Source: CAZXWN01 sp964644695 [NCBI: uncultured bacterium]
Lineage (GTDB): Bacteria; UBP4; UBA4092
Direction of reading: 5' to 3'
Assembly: GCA_964644695.1 (NCBI GenBank)
Contig: CAZXWN010000005.1
Span: 1-46,997, forward strand
DNA length: 46,997 nucleotides
The position numbers and the translations under genes were made by a program. Of the stretch, positions 35,709 through 43,791 are shown piece after piece. Under the pieces are notes generated by a model that was not told the DNA's origin, made no database searches, and saw nothing but the letters and a program-made list of their open reading frames with translations. How positions within the stretch are numbered: position 1 is the first letter of the stretch; every line of letters begins with the position of its first letter.

Positions 35709-36272
35709 ATGTTCGGATTCTGGAACAAAAAGAAAACGGCTGTCATGATTATACCTCCCAAGCAATTTGACGGTCGGGAGCTTCTCTCACTCAACAGAGC
35801 ATTCAAACAGGCAGGCATAAAAGGCAGTTGTGCCAGCACACATCGCCATGGACCTTTATACGGACTTCATAATGAAAAGATAAAACCCTGCATGACAATC
35901 AGTGAAATTGAACTGGGGGAACTTGATGCATTGATATTGATTGGTGGTTTAGGTGCCATGGAATATTATAATGATCATCAATTGCATCACCTGTTACAAT
36001 CCGCTAACCGTCAGGGGAAAATCCTCGGTGCCATTGATTACTCACCAATCATACTGGCTCATGCTGAGATTCTGCGAGATCGTAAGGCAACAGTATATCA
36101 AACAGAAATCCACAAACTGGAAGCAGCAGGTGCTATTTACACAGGTAATGATTTGGAAATGGATGGGAATATTGTGACAGCAAATGCCCCCGATGTTGCT
36201 GATGAATTCTCTGATATCATTGCCGGATTTGTATTGAAGGGGTATCAGAACGGGGTAACACAACCCGTCTAG
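35709..36272 (+). CDS. DJ-1/PfpI-like protein lacking the catalytic cysteine
   Basis: A 187-aa PfpI-type protein. The start (TAVMIIPPKQFDGREL) and middle (LDALILIGGLGAMEYYND) match the family. At the nucleophile elbow the sequence is GAIDYSPIILAHA: Asp110 occupies the position where Cys normally sits. It is therefore unlikely to be a classical DJ-1 enzyme. The ATG at 35709 is preferred (AGGGGG eight bases upstream) over a GTG at 35700. It is the second DJ-1-like gene in the window. Confidence 0.87.
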   Translation: MFGFWNKKKTAVMIIPPKQFDGRELLSLNRAFKQAGIKGSCASTHRHGPLYGLHNEKIKPCMTISEIELGELDALILIGGLGAMEYYNDHQLHHLLQSANRQGKILGAIDYSPIILAHAEILRDRKATVYQTEIHKLEAAGAIYTGNDLEMDGNIVTANAPDVADEFSDIIAGFVLKGYQNGVTQPV

Positions 36273-36295
36273 TAAATTATGTAAGAGAAAGAATT

Positions 36296-36332
36296 GAAAA
36301 CCGTTCTTTGTGTTTTAAGAACGGTTTTTAAT
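36296..36332. terminator. Bidirectional terminator between convergent genes
   Basis: Stem AAAACCGTTCTT (36297-36308) with AAGAACGGTTTT (36317-36328), perfect over 12 bp, with T runs on both strands. The stop codon of the minus-strand PAP2 gene lies at its edge. Confidence 0.9.
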
Positions 36333-36876
36333 TGGTAAAAGGAAAAGTATATATTAAGTACGCATCAAAACCCCAACACACTAGAGCAATCAAAAATCCG
36401 ACTAAAACATCAGTGGGATAGTGATATCCCAGATATATTCGTGAGATACCTACCAATCCTGCCAAACCAACAAATAAGAATCCCCAGGAAGGAAAGATAA
36501 CCGTAAGCACCAGCGCCATTGCAAAAGCAGCACAGGTATGTCCGGAGGGGAAAGAATATTGACAGGAAGGAGGTCGCCGGGCAATCACATCTTCCATAAC
36601 CCGGTATGGACGAGGTCGGTTTACAATTCGTTTCAAAACTTGAGCAAGCAGCTGGGATATTCCAAGTGTTAATGAAAGATGTAAACCAATCATTTTTACA
36701 AAATAAGAAGGAACAAAAAATATCAGAGAGAGAGGAAAGATGATGGAGAAGGTTGTAGAACCCAGGTGGGTTATTGTTCGCATCAGCCCATCCAGATAAC
36801 GACAACTTAAAGTGTGATTAAAGAAATAAAATACCCTTGTTTCGCCGCGTTTAATATATCCCGTTATCGGAGACAT
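36328..36876 (-). CDS. PAP2-family membrane phosphatase
   Basis: A 182-aa integral membrane phosphatase with about five helices. All three PAP2 motifs are present: KRIVNRPRP, FPSGH, and SRIYLGYHYPTD. Family roles include dephosphorylation of undecaprenyl pyrophosphate, phosphatidylglycerophosphate or lipid A. Proximity to msbA (divergent) hints at a lipid-related role, but this is inference. Its stop codon lies within a terminator. Confidence 0.92.
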   Translation of the reverse strand: MSPITGYIKRGETRVFYFFNHTLSCRYLDGLMRTITHLGSTTFSIIFPLSLIFFVPSYFVKMIGLHLSLTLGISQLLAQVLKRIVNRPRPYRVMEDVIARRPPSCQYSFPSGHTCAAFAMALVLTVIFPSWGFLFVGLAGLVGISRIYLGYHYPTDVLVGFLIALVCWGFDAYLIYTFPFTN

Positions 36877-37341
36877 GTGTCTTTCATCCTGCGAAAATGT
36901 TTTATGATTATGACATGCTCATTGAAACAATCCGATGTCATTACTGATAAATCGAAATAACATTCACAAGCGTTGTTAACTCTACATTTAATCAACACAA
37001 TGACTCTATCCACTATTTTCTGATTTTACCATATCCCTCCAAAAACTATAAGAATTGACATCAGAATCAGAGTAGGCGAGACTTAAGTTATGGTTCCCTG
37101 CCATGTACGAACGGACAGTGTTTTTAGAACCAACACCTTTGTACAGGGAGCATAACAGTCCGGAGGAAGCAGGCCTCTTTTAATGAGGAAGCGCGAACCG
37201 GTCACTCGATGTTCCCACTTAATAATGTATACAGGGCCTCTTAAAAACACTCGTAAACGGCATTACGGCGGAGAACCATTTTTTCATATAATCAACTGGG
37301 GCCGCTTTACTTGAACTCTCGAAACCTTTAGGATTAATTCC
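36877..37341. other. Long intergenic region upstream of msbA
   Basis: A 465-base gap between divergent PAP2 and msbA genes. It contains a possible promoter TTTACC-N16-TATAAG (about 37025-37052), the folded RNA candidate described separately, a second TATAAT (37287-37292) close to msbA, and a ribosome site AGGA eight bases before the msbA start. No open frame of note was seen. Confidence 0.6.
37070..37290 (+). ncRNA. Candidate structured RNA (SRP-RNA-like motif; class uncertain)
   Basis: Base pairing suggests a folded RNA. GCGAG (37076-37080) plus TTAAG (37083-37087) pair with CTTAA (37240-37244) plus CTCGT (37250-37254) to close the domain. Inside is a long hairpin: TTATG with CATAA (37088-37092/37151-37155), TCCCTG with CAGGGA (37095-37100/37144-37149) and GTGTT with AACAC (37118-37122/37132-37136). 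Right after it comes CAGTCCGGAGGAAGCAGG (37156-37173), one base short of the SRP RNA apical motif GTCCGGAAGGAAGCAG. It could be a divergent SRP RNA, a 6S-like RNA or an msbA leader. The exact ends are not known. Confidence 0.45.
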
Positions 37342-39156
37342 ATGAGTACATTACATCGTTTAGTAAATTATATCCGTCCCTATCGGATACGGGTTTTTCT
37401 TATCAGTATTTGCCTGATAGTTCTGGCAGTATTGAATCTCTTCACTATTGGGTCCCTAATTCCATTAGTGAACCTGTTATTTCCCACCAGTGAAAGAAGC
37501 ATCACACTCATTCCTCCTGTTCTTGAAAAAATGAACTTACCCTATATTCAAGAGTTACAAGCCTATGCCATCAGTAATCGTTGGGAAGTCTTTTTATGGG
37601 CCTGCGGAATCCTGATTGTCATGGGATTTGTACGATTTTTCTTCATGTATATGCAGGAATTTCTACTCCAGTGGTTAGCAGAAAAAATCATGTTTGATAT
37701 CCGCACTCAGCTATATCAACACCTGCACACTTTATCCCTTCGTTTCTTTACTTCAAAAGATACAGGGTCCCAGATGGCTCGAGTCACTTTTGATGTTGAT
37801 GTGATTGGGAAAACACTGACCGCAGGTATTGGCGAGATGGCCAAAGAGCCGCTGATATTATTGAGTTATCTTGTTTTAATGTTTACCTGCCAGTGGAAAT
37901 TAGCCTTGCTTATATTTGTATTCTTCCCCGTTACAGTATTTCCGCTAATACGGATTGGACAAAAAATCCGCAAACAAGCAAAACGATTACAGGAAGAACG
38001 CGCAGTCCTGAATAAGCTTCTCTTGGAAACGTTATCTGGAATTCGGATCGTAAAAGCTTTCAGTACAGAAGAATATGAGAGACAACGCTTTTTAAGCCGA
38101 GTTAAGGATTTGTTCCGAACTACTGTAAAAATCATCCGCTATAGCGCCTTATCCACACCATTAACAGAATTCATTGGAGTTATTGGTGTCGTAGGCACAT
38201 TAACCATTGCTGCATGGTTTGTATATCGTGGAGAATTAAGTCCTGGCGTATTCACCACCTTCATGGCAGCATTGTTATCTTTTTACCAACCTTTGAAAAG
38301 ACTGGCTAATGCCAACAACCAGTTACAACAAGGATTGGCTGGAGCCGAACGGGTATTCTCAGTACTGGATACAAAAACAGAAATCATAGAAAAAACAGAT
38401 GCAAAGGAATTACATAAACCTTCCCAAAACATTCAGTTTGAAAAAGTATCGTTTTCTTATGATACAGGGCACCCAGTCTTATCTAACATCAATGTCACCC
38501 TACCCATCAATAAAGTTATTGCCATTGTTGGACCCAGTGGTGCTGGGAAATCCACACTGGTAAATTTGTTGCCACGCTTTTATGATCCCAGTGAGGGACG
38601 GATACTAATTGATGGAATGGAACTGAAGGACGTAAGCATAAAAAGTCTTAGGTCCCACATGGGTATCGTAACCCAGGACCCATTCCTTTTTGATGATACG
38701 ATATTTAACAATATAGCTTATGGCCAACCTGATTCCGACCCCGAACGGGTCTATACCGCCGCAAGAATAGCCCATGCTCATGATTTTATCCAGCAACTGC
38801 CTCATGGATACCAAACCATGATCGGAGAACGTGGCACTAAACTGTCAGGTGGACAGAAACAACGATTGACGATTGCCCGAGCCGTCTTGAAGAATCCTTC
38901 CATTTTAATTTTTGATGAAGCGACCTCTTCACTGGATGCTGAATCAGAACGGTTAGTACAAGATGCGTTGGAAAAACTAATGGAGAATAGAACCACCTTC
39001 GTCATCGCCCACCGCCTGTCCACAATCCTGAGAGCAGACATTATCCTTGTATTAGAAAAAGGACAGTTAGTAGAAGTAGGTTCACATAAGGAATTACTGG
39101 CGCTGGATGGTCTTTATAAACGGTTATACCAGACTCAATTTGCGGAAATGAAATAG
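37342..39156 (+). CDS. msbA: MsbA-type lipid A/lipid-flipping ABC transporter
   Basis: A 604-aa half-transporter: six membrane helices (about 1-320) fused to one ATPase domain. Walker A is GPSGAGKST (397-405), then a Q-loop, the signature LSGGQKQR and Walker B ILIFDEATSSLD with the catalytic Glu, and the H-loop IAHRLS. Overall it resembles MsbA and related lipid or peptide exporters that work as homodimers. The presence of waaF in the same window supports a lipid A-core flippase role, but other ABCB-type substrates are possible. AGGA is eight bases before the ATG. Confidence 0.88.
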   Translation: MSTLHRLVNYIRPYRIRVFLISICLIVLAVLNLFTIGSLIPLVNLLFPTSERSITLIPPVLEKMNLPYIQELQAYAISNRWEVFLWACGILIVMGFVRFFFMYMQEFLLQWLAEKIMFDIRTQLYQHLHTLSLRFFTSKDTGSQMARVTFDVDVIGKTLTAGIGEMAKEPLILLSYLVLMFTCQWKLALLIFVFFPVTVFPLIRIGQKIRKQAKRLQEERAVLNKLLLETLSGIRIVKAFSTEEYERQRFLSRVKDLFRTTVKIIRYSALSTPLTEFIGVIGVVGTLTIAAWFVYRGELSPGVFTTFMAALLSFYQPLKRLANANNQLQQGLAGAERVFSVLDTKTEIIEKTDAKELHKPSQNIQFEKVSFSYDTGHPVLSNINVTLPINKVIAIVGPSGAGKSTLVNLLPRFYDPSEGRILIDGMELKDVSIKSLRSHMGIVTQDPFLFDDTIFNNIAYGQPDSDPERVYTAARIAHAHDFIQQLPHGYQTMIGERGTKLSGGQKQRLTIARAVLKNPSILIFDEATSSLDAESERLVQDALEKLMENRTTFVIAHRLSTILRADIILVLEKGQLVEVGSHKELLALDGLYKRLYQTQFAEMK

Positions 39157-39176
39157 CCTAAAGCATCAGATAATGA

Positions 39177-39213
39177 AAAATGCCCAGACTTGATAGTCCG
39201 GGCATTTATTATT
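39177..39213. terminator. Bidirectional terminator after msbA
   Basis: Stem AAATGCCCAGACT (39178-39190) with AGTCCGGGCATTT (39195-39207), one mismatch, four-base loop and T-rich tail. It lies between convergent msbA and the methyltransferase gene. Confidence 0.88.
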
Positions 39214-39224
39214 TAAAGCCTTAC

Positions 39225-40187
39225 TTATCCACGCAGATGAGTAATCAAATTCATACAGAATTCATCTTTACCCAGTAATGCATCAGAAGCTAGTTTGAAT
39301 TCATTGATATACTGAACATCAATCTGATTTGGATCAATCATAATAGTGTCACATCCCGAAAGAACAGACAGTACCGTAAGTGTTCGATTCAACAGAATTC
39401 GCTTCGGCATTCCGAAAGAAACGTTGGAGAATCCACCAAAAATATGGACTTCAGGTCCAAACTTTTCCCGGAGTGTTTTGACAGCATCCAGGAAGTGCCT
39501 GCCGTATTCAGAGCCAGCACCAATAGGAAACACAAGGGCATCCAGGAATCTATCTTCCACAGGGATTCCAGCTTTGTCCATGCGCTCCATGAGAACAGAT
39601 AAATTATCGACTCGCTGTTGATCATCTTCCGGCATACCCTCAGCACCAGAAGCATTGGCAATGATTTGGGACTGAGTCTCCCGGGCAAGATCAATAACTT
39701 TCTGCCGGTTTTCTTCCAGGTTGGTAGAGTTTAAGACAGCTTTCCCCTTTGAATTATCATACACAGAAATACCCGCTTCTAATGTATCAGGGTCTGATGA
39801 ATCCAGACAATACCGAGCAGGCAGATTATCTTGCATAACCTTAACCAGCCACTTCATATAGTCCAACCGCTTTTCAGGATAAGGAGAGACTTCATCCACA
39901 CATAAATCTATAATATCTGCACCATTATCCAACTGTTCTTTTGCCAGGGATAGAAGAAACTGGGAATCACCTCGAAGGATCGCTTCTGAAATATAGGGAA
40001 TCTGTCCTGACTGCTGAACAACATCTGACGCAATTGTCTGGGTTAAATCATAAAAGCATTTTTCACCACTGATTGCAATATAATAAAGCCCTTTTTTATC
40101 GCCATCTGTTATCACTCGGGGACTATCAAGTCGTATTTTTCGAGTTGCGTTGATATTTTCACCAATCGTTATCAATGGATTAGGCAT
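39225..40187 (-). CDS. Pterin-binding-domain methyltransferase (methyltetrahydrofolate-type)
   Basis: A 320-aa TIM-barrel protein of the dihydropteroate synthase/pterin-binding superfamily, in the style of MetH central domains, AcsE and MtgA methyltransferases. The opening ITIGENINATRKI and the segment NGADIIDLCVDE are typical; NSTNLEENRQKVIDLA and GGFSNVSFGMPKR (Asn near the pterin site) follow. Such enzymes move the methyl of methyltetrahydrofolate to or from a corrinoid protein. No corrinoid protein or MetH is nearby, so its partner is unknown. ATG 40187 is chosen because GGAGG lies nine bases upstream; ATG 40196 abuts it. Confidence 0.85.
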   Translation of the reverse strand: MPNPLITIGENINATRKIRLDSPRVITDGDKKGLYYIAISGEKCFYDLTQTIASDVVQQSGQIPYISEAILRGDSQFLLSLAKEQLDNGADIIDLCVDEVSPYPEKRLDYMKWLVKVMQDNLPARYCLDSSDPDTLEAGISVYDNSKGKAVLNSTNLEENRQKVIDLARETQSQIIANASGAEGMPEDDQQRVDNLSVLMERMDKAGIPVEDRFLDALVFPIGAGSEYGRHFLDAVKTLREKFGPEVHIFGGFSNVSFGMPKRILLNRTLTVLSVLSGCDTIMIDPNQIDVQYINEFKLASDALLGKDEFCMNLITHLRG

Positions 40188-40241
40188 GGGTATCATCCTC
40201 CAGGTATTTTCGAAATTCTCTCTTTTTCACTATAACATACT

Positions 40242-40272
40242 AAAAACCAGAGGATTATCTCCTCTGGTTTGG
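40242..40272 (-). terminator. Rho-independent terminator
   Basis: AAACCAGAGGA (40244-40254) pairs with TCCTCTGGTTT (40260-40270), and a minus-strand T run follows. It terminates the DUF4013-type gene upstream. Confidence 0.85.
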
Positions 40273-40285
40273 GATTCATGACAAA

Positions 40286-40855
40286 TCAGGCGTTAGGATT
40301 ATCTTGAGTAATCTGGTTATAAAGATTACCGTAAATCCAAGCCATACTGACTGTTATTCCGAAGGGTACAAGAAGAACCCCAATAAATGTGAGGGATATC
40401 AATATTAAGGTCAGTAGAATTCCCAAGGATATGAGTGCCGCTGTTAATACTTCATTGAAATTATGTTTCAGAATATTTTTCATTTCGATGAAGAAAAAAG
40501 CAGCTCTAAATCCTTCCGGAGAGAGGCACTGAATATAAATGATGGGTAATACAAGAGCAAGCAGAATCGAATATAGAATACCCAGGAAACAGGTTACAGA
40601 CAATGGAAAGATAGGGAGTGAATATAATCCCAGAATAATAAACAGATATAGCCCATTTTTAAAATCATCTCTCCATTGGTTCCAATCCGGTAAAGGATTA
40701 TCCAATCCTTTGATAATATTCTGGGCTGTTCTGAATCCATATCCCATAACAGCCAATATGCCGACAACGGTTATGGTCAGCAAAACACCCATAAGTGTTT
40801 TCTTAATCCAATCCTGATCTTCAAATATATAAGTTAATGCCCGACTGTAAACCAT
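40286..40855 (-). CDS. DUF4013-type membrane protein
   Basis: A 189-aa membrane protein with about four or five helices. The N-terminal part (ALTYIFEDQDWIKKTLMGVLL, then VMGYGFRTAQNIIKGLDNPLPDWNQW) is a good match to the DUF4013 pattern of membrane proteins without assigned function. It lies in a group of small membrane-protein genes with terminators on each side. Confidence 0.8.
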   Translation of the reverse strand: MVYSRALTYIFEDQDWIKKTLMGVLLTITVVGILAVMGYGFRTAQNIIKGLDNPLPDWNQWRDDFKNGLYLFIILGLYSLPIFPLSVTCFLGILYSILLALVLPIIYIQCLSPEGFRAAFFFIEMKNILKHNFNEVLTAALISLGILLTLILISLTFIGVLLVPFGITVSMAWIYGNLYNQITQDNPNA

Positions 40856-40939
40856 ATAATCCTTCTATTATGACTGGTTTGGCTAATGCTAACATTCAAA
40901 AATGGTTCTCGTCAATCCATGTTTAATTCTAGAATAAAT

Positions 40940-40975
40940 AAGAAGGTTTACCCAATGGGCAAACCTTCTTTTTCA
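40940..40975. terminator. Terminator following the TM2 gene
   Basis: AAGAAGGTTT plus CCC pairs with GGG plus AAACCTTCTT (one A/C mismatch, AAT loop). T-rich on both strands; on the minus strand it closes the TM2 gene. Confidence 0.85.
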
Positions 40976-40993
40976 AATCAATTCAGATATAGA

Positions 40994-41401
40994 TTAATCG
41001 GATAAGGGATTTCCTTTAGCATCCGTATTAATATTGCCCACTAATATCAAGATTCCCTCAATAAATCCCCACAGACTACCAATCCCACAGGTAAGCATGG
41101 TAACCACTATTTGCAGCACACCAATTCCGACATAACCCAGGTAAAAACGATGGATCCCAAAAGAACCCAGGAATATTCCCAGTAACCCAGCTACAAGTTT
41201 TGATTTACCCGGACCAGACCCAAAATTGATTGAGGTTTGTTTTGCAACCCGAGTGCCACATTTAATACAGATTTCCTGATTGGCATTCGTATTGACACCA
41301 CAATTGGGGCAAAACTGGTTTCCATTTGCTGGCTTCACACCACAAGACACACATACTTCAGCATTTGGGGCGACTTCTTTTCCACAGTTACGACAAAACA
41401 T
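40994..41401 (-). CDS. Double zinc-ribbon TM2-domain membrane protein
   Basis: A 135-aa protein with two N-terminal zinc ribbons: Cys pairs CRNC...CVSC and CPNC...CIKC (residues 3-48), followed by a TM2 domain (two helices; KSKLVAGLLGIFLGSFGIHRFYLGY is the TM2 signature). TM2 proteins are common but without a firm role. The zinc-ribbon part is nearly the same as that of the next gene (41426-41920), showing recent duplication with different C-terminal membrane domains. Confidence 0.9.
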   Translation of the reverse strand: MFCRNCGKEVAPNAEVCVSCGVKPANGNQFCPNCGVNTNANQEICIKCGTRVAKQTSINFGSGPGKSKLVAGLLGIFLGSFGIHRFYLGYVGIGVLQIVVTMLTCGIGSLWGFIEGILILVGNINTDAKGNPLSD

Positions 41402-41425
41402 CGATACCCTCCGTGTAATTAAATG

Positions 41426-41920
41426 TTAGAAATTCAGTTTAGCAGCAATATCTGAAATAACTGGAATCTGCCACTTTTCACCATTAACAGCTTTGATAAT
41501 CGCAAATATTGCAAGCACTATCATACCAATATGAACTAATGATAAGGCCATGTTTATCAGAAAACCAATATACGGAATAAAGGCTGAAATAAAACCTACA
41601 ATAAATAATACAACCCAGGCGATACATAACGCCAAGCCTTGTTTTGCATGGAATTGTATAAATTCATCATCTTTCTTCGTTAGCAGAGGAATCAGGCATA
41701 ATATCCCCAGATAAGACAAAATACACATAATGGTATGGTCAGAACTACCGGATGAAACGCCTGCCAGTTTTACACCACACTTAATACATACTTCCTGGGC
41801 AGCCTGAGTCTCAACACCACAATTCTGGCAAAACTGTTTTCCATTGGCGGGTTTGACACCACATCCCATACACACTTCCGCATTAGCAGCGACTTCTTTT
41901 CCACAATTACGACAATACAT
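41426..41920 (-). CDS. Double zinc-ribbon DUF4870-like membrane protein
   Basis: A 164-aa protein with the same two zinc ribbons as its neighbour (CRNC...CMGC and CQNC...CIKC) fused to a DUF4870-type membrane domain with three helices; FIQFHAKQGLALCI is typical of that domain. Function unknown. Close spacing to the TM2 gene (24 bases) suggests joint transcription. Confidence 0.87.
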   Translation of the reverse strand: MYCRNCGKEVAANAEVCMGCGVKPANGKQFCQNCGVETQAAQEVCIKCGVKLAGVSSGSSDHTIMCILSYLGILCLIPLLTKKDDEFIQFHAKQGLALCIAWVVLFIVGFISAFIPYIGFLINMALSLVHIGMIVLAIFAIIKAVNGEKWQIPVISDIAAKLNF

Positions 41921-42016
41921 AGTATCCCTCCACTAAAGAGATTTTAGTAACCCAATATACATTTATGCGCTAATCGTACCATTGCCAATAAGGTATCGTC
42001 AAGGATGAAGTAACGG

Positions 42017-42457
42017 CTAATGAGGCGCCAGCCAAACAAAAGGAATTATCGGTAAATTTCGCAATATTGTATAAACAATAAAGATGACAAAAATGGCTTT
42101 AACAAATTGAGAGGAATAAAGGATAGCATTGTATTTTGAGGGGTCTTTTCTGTGAAGCAAACAGAAAACACCTACACAAGGAACAGCTATCACGGCTAAA
42201 GCATTATAATGAAACGCTGCCAGCAGATTCCCATGTAAAAGTTGGTAAGATGCCCTGAGACTGCCACAACCCGGACAATACCACCCAGTCAATCGGTGAA
42301 AAACACAAAATGGATAAAATGAAAACTGCGCCGGATTATAAAAAAAGAGTATCCCCAGTGCAAACAGGCAAGACAGGATAACTCCTGCCACACCAAAATA
42401 ATAAAAGAACTTGTTCGGAGGAACTTTTAATCCACTTGTAACGGGAGCAAGACTCAT
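42017..42457 (-). CDS. DUF2752 membrane protein
   Basis: A 146-aa membrane protein with a CPFCxFHxLTGWYCPGCGSLRA-like core: FCVFHRLTGWYCPGCGSLRA followed by LLHGNLLAAFHYN is the DUF2752 signature. About three helices. Function unknown; genes of this type often sit beside CD225/dispanin and TM2 genes, as here. Its start overlaps the end of the preceding gene by four bases. Confidence 0.9.
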   Translation of the reverse strand: MSLAPVTSGLKVPPNKFFYYFGVAGVILSCLFALGILFFYNPAQFSFYPFCVFHRLTGWYCPGCGSLRASYQLLHGNLLAAFHYNALAVIAVPCVGVFCLLHRKDPSKYNAILYSSQFVKAIFVIFIVYTILRNLPIIPFVWLAPH

Positions 42458-42840
42458 TCACCAGAAACACTTTTTCTCATAGAATAGAAGGCCATCACAG
42501 CAAATACAATAGTCAGCAGGGCAAGAACTATAGCCGCGACAATACCTGCAATATTCCAACTCAATGCATTTTTAGAAGCTTTCTTAGCTTCTTCTTCCTG
42601 CCGTTTTTCAAGGTATTCATTCACTTTTATGGAATAATACAAAGCGATGATACCCGTTATCGGACAAAAACATATGATTGAAATAACTGAGAAAATCAAA
42701 TAGTTTGAAATACCTGTTGAAGAGAGGACACCTTGTGGAGGTGTTACACCTGACTGGACAGGAGCCTGGGTTGATTGTCCACATTTCGGGCAAAAGGTGC
42801 CATTCTCATCTATCTGGTTTCCACAAAATTTACAAAACAT
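42454..42840 (-). CDS. Zinc-ribbon CD225/dispanin-like membrane protein
   Basis: A 128-aa protein with one N-terminal zinc ribbon (CKFC...CPKC, residues 3-20), a Gln/Pro linker and a CD225/dispanin-type domain (NYLIFSVISIICFCPITGIIALYYS, then a basic loop EAKKASKNALSWNIAGI and a second helix). CD225 proteins are membrane-associated with no settled bacterial function. It begins the four-gene group with DUF2752, DUF4870 and TM2 proteins and diverges from rsmG. Confidence 0.88.
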   Translation of the reverse strand: MFCKFCGNQIDENGTFCPKCGQSTQAPVQSGVTPPQGVLSSTGISNYLIFSVISIICFCPITGIIALYYSIKVNEYLEKRQEEEAKKASKNALSWNIAGIVAAIVLALLTIVFAVMAFYSMRKSVSGE

Positions 42841-42909
42841 AACAATCCAACCCTCCCATCAGAGATATATGCAGTATATCTAATGAATGGATAGTATAAT
42901 AGTAAGATA

Positions 42910-43665
42910 ATGATGTCAACGACACTTCAGCAATTATGTGAAAAACACTTAATCCCATGGGCAGAGCAATACCTGCCAACCCCCTTTACTCAAACTCAAA
43001 TCGATTTATTTTCAGGTTATCTGCAAATTCTGGAAGAGTGGAATCAAAAGATGAACCTGACTGCCACAGTCGACCAAGAGGAAATGGTTCACCGCCACTT
43101 AATTGATTCCCTGTCTGTATTAAAGGCCATGGATATCCCTCAGGGAGTCCGGGTGGCCGACATAGGGACAGGTGCAGGATTACCCGGTATTCCTCTGAAA
43201 ATAGCTAGACCAGATTTAGATATTTCACTTGTCGAGGCAACAGGAAAGAAATGCATCTTCCTTAAAGAAGCCTTAAAAGTTTTGAATTTAGGTCCTGGAA
43301 TAGAAATACAGTCCAAACGGGTGGAAGTTCTGGGAAAAACTCAAGGTTATAGAGAACGCTATCAAATAGTCGTCAGTCGTGCCCTGGCAAAACTTCCTGT
43401 CGCCATTGAATATTGCCTCCCCCTGCTCCGAAAAGAAGGCTGTTATATTGTTTTACTGGGACGAGATGGAGAAGAGCAATTAAAGAGGGCGGCTCTGGCC
43501 ATCAATCAATTAGGCGGTCAGCAAAAACACTGGGTGGATTTATCGGAGATAACCGGACATTCTGACCGTTACGCATTGGTGGTTGAAAAAATCCGAAAGA
43601 CTCCCCCACAATACCCGCGAAGTCCCGGTTTAGCAAGCACAAATCCAATCATTTCCGATTCGTAA
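42910..43665 (+). CDS. rsmG: 16S rRNA (guanine527-N7)-methyltransferase RsmG
   Basis: A 251-aa SAM-dependent methyltransferase making m7G527 in 16S rRNA. Typical features: NQKMNLTATVDQEEMVHRHLIDSL, SAM site VADIGTGAGLPGIPL (about 83-97), FLKEAL, VVSRALAKLP and the C-terminal YPRSPGLASTNPI. The C-terminus is slightly longer than in most homologues. The start has two ATG codons in a row (42910, 42913). Confidence 0.95.
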   Translation: MMSTTLQQLCEKHLIPWAEQYLPTPFTQTQIDLFSGYLQILEEWNQKMNLTATVDQEEMVHRHLIDSLSVLKAMDIPQGVRVADIGTGAGLPGIPLKIARPDLDISLVEATGKKCIFLKEALKVLNLGPGIEIQSKRVEVLGKTQGYRERYQIVVSRALAKLPVAIEYCLPLLRKEGCYIVLLGRDGEEQLKRAALAINQLGGQQKHWVDLSEITGHSDRYALVVEKIRKTPPQYPRSPGLASTNPIISDS

Positions 43666-43791
43666 ACAGTGTTAATTTGAACCAGACCCTCCAGTTGTCA
43701 AACTTTACATACGAGACTGGATTCAGTAAACTAATATAGATAAGCCTTTTAATTCCGCACAGAAAATCCAAATCTTATAGAGGTGTTTATT

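Noticed and set aside
37070-37290. RNase P RNA, tmRNA or a known riboswitch as identity of the folded region
   Set aside because: The expected conserved elements of RNase P RNA and tmRNA are absent and no TPP, SAM, FMN or cobalamin core was seen; only the SRP-like motif remains as a lead.
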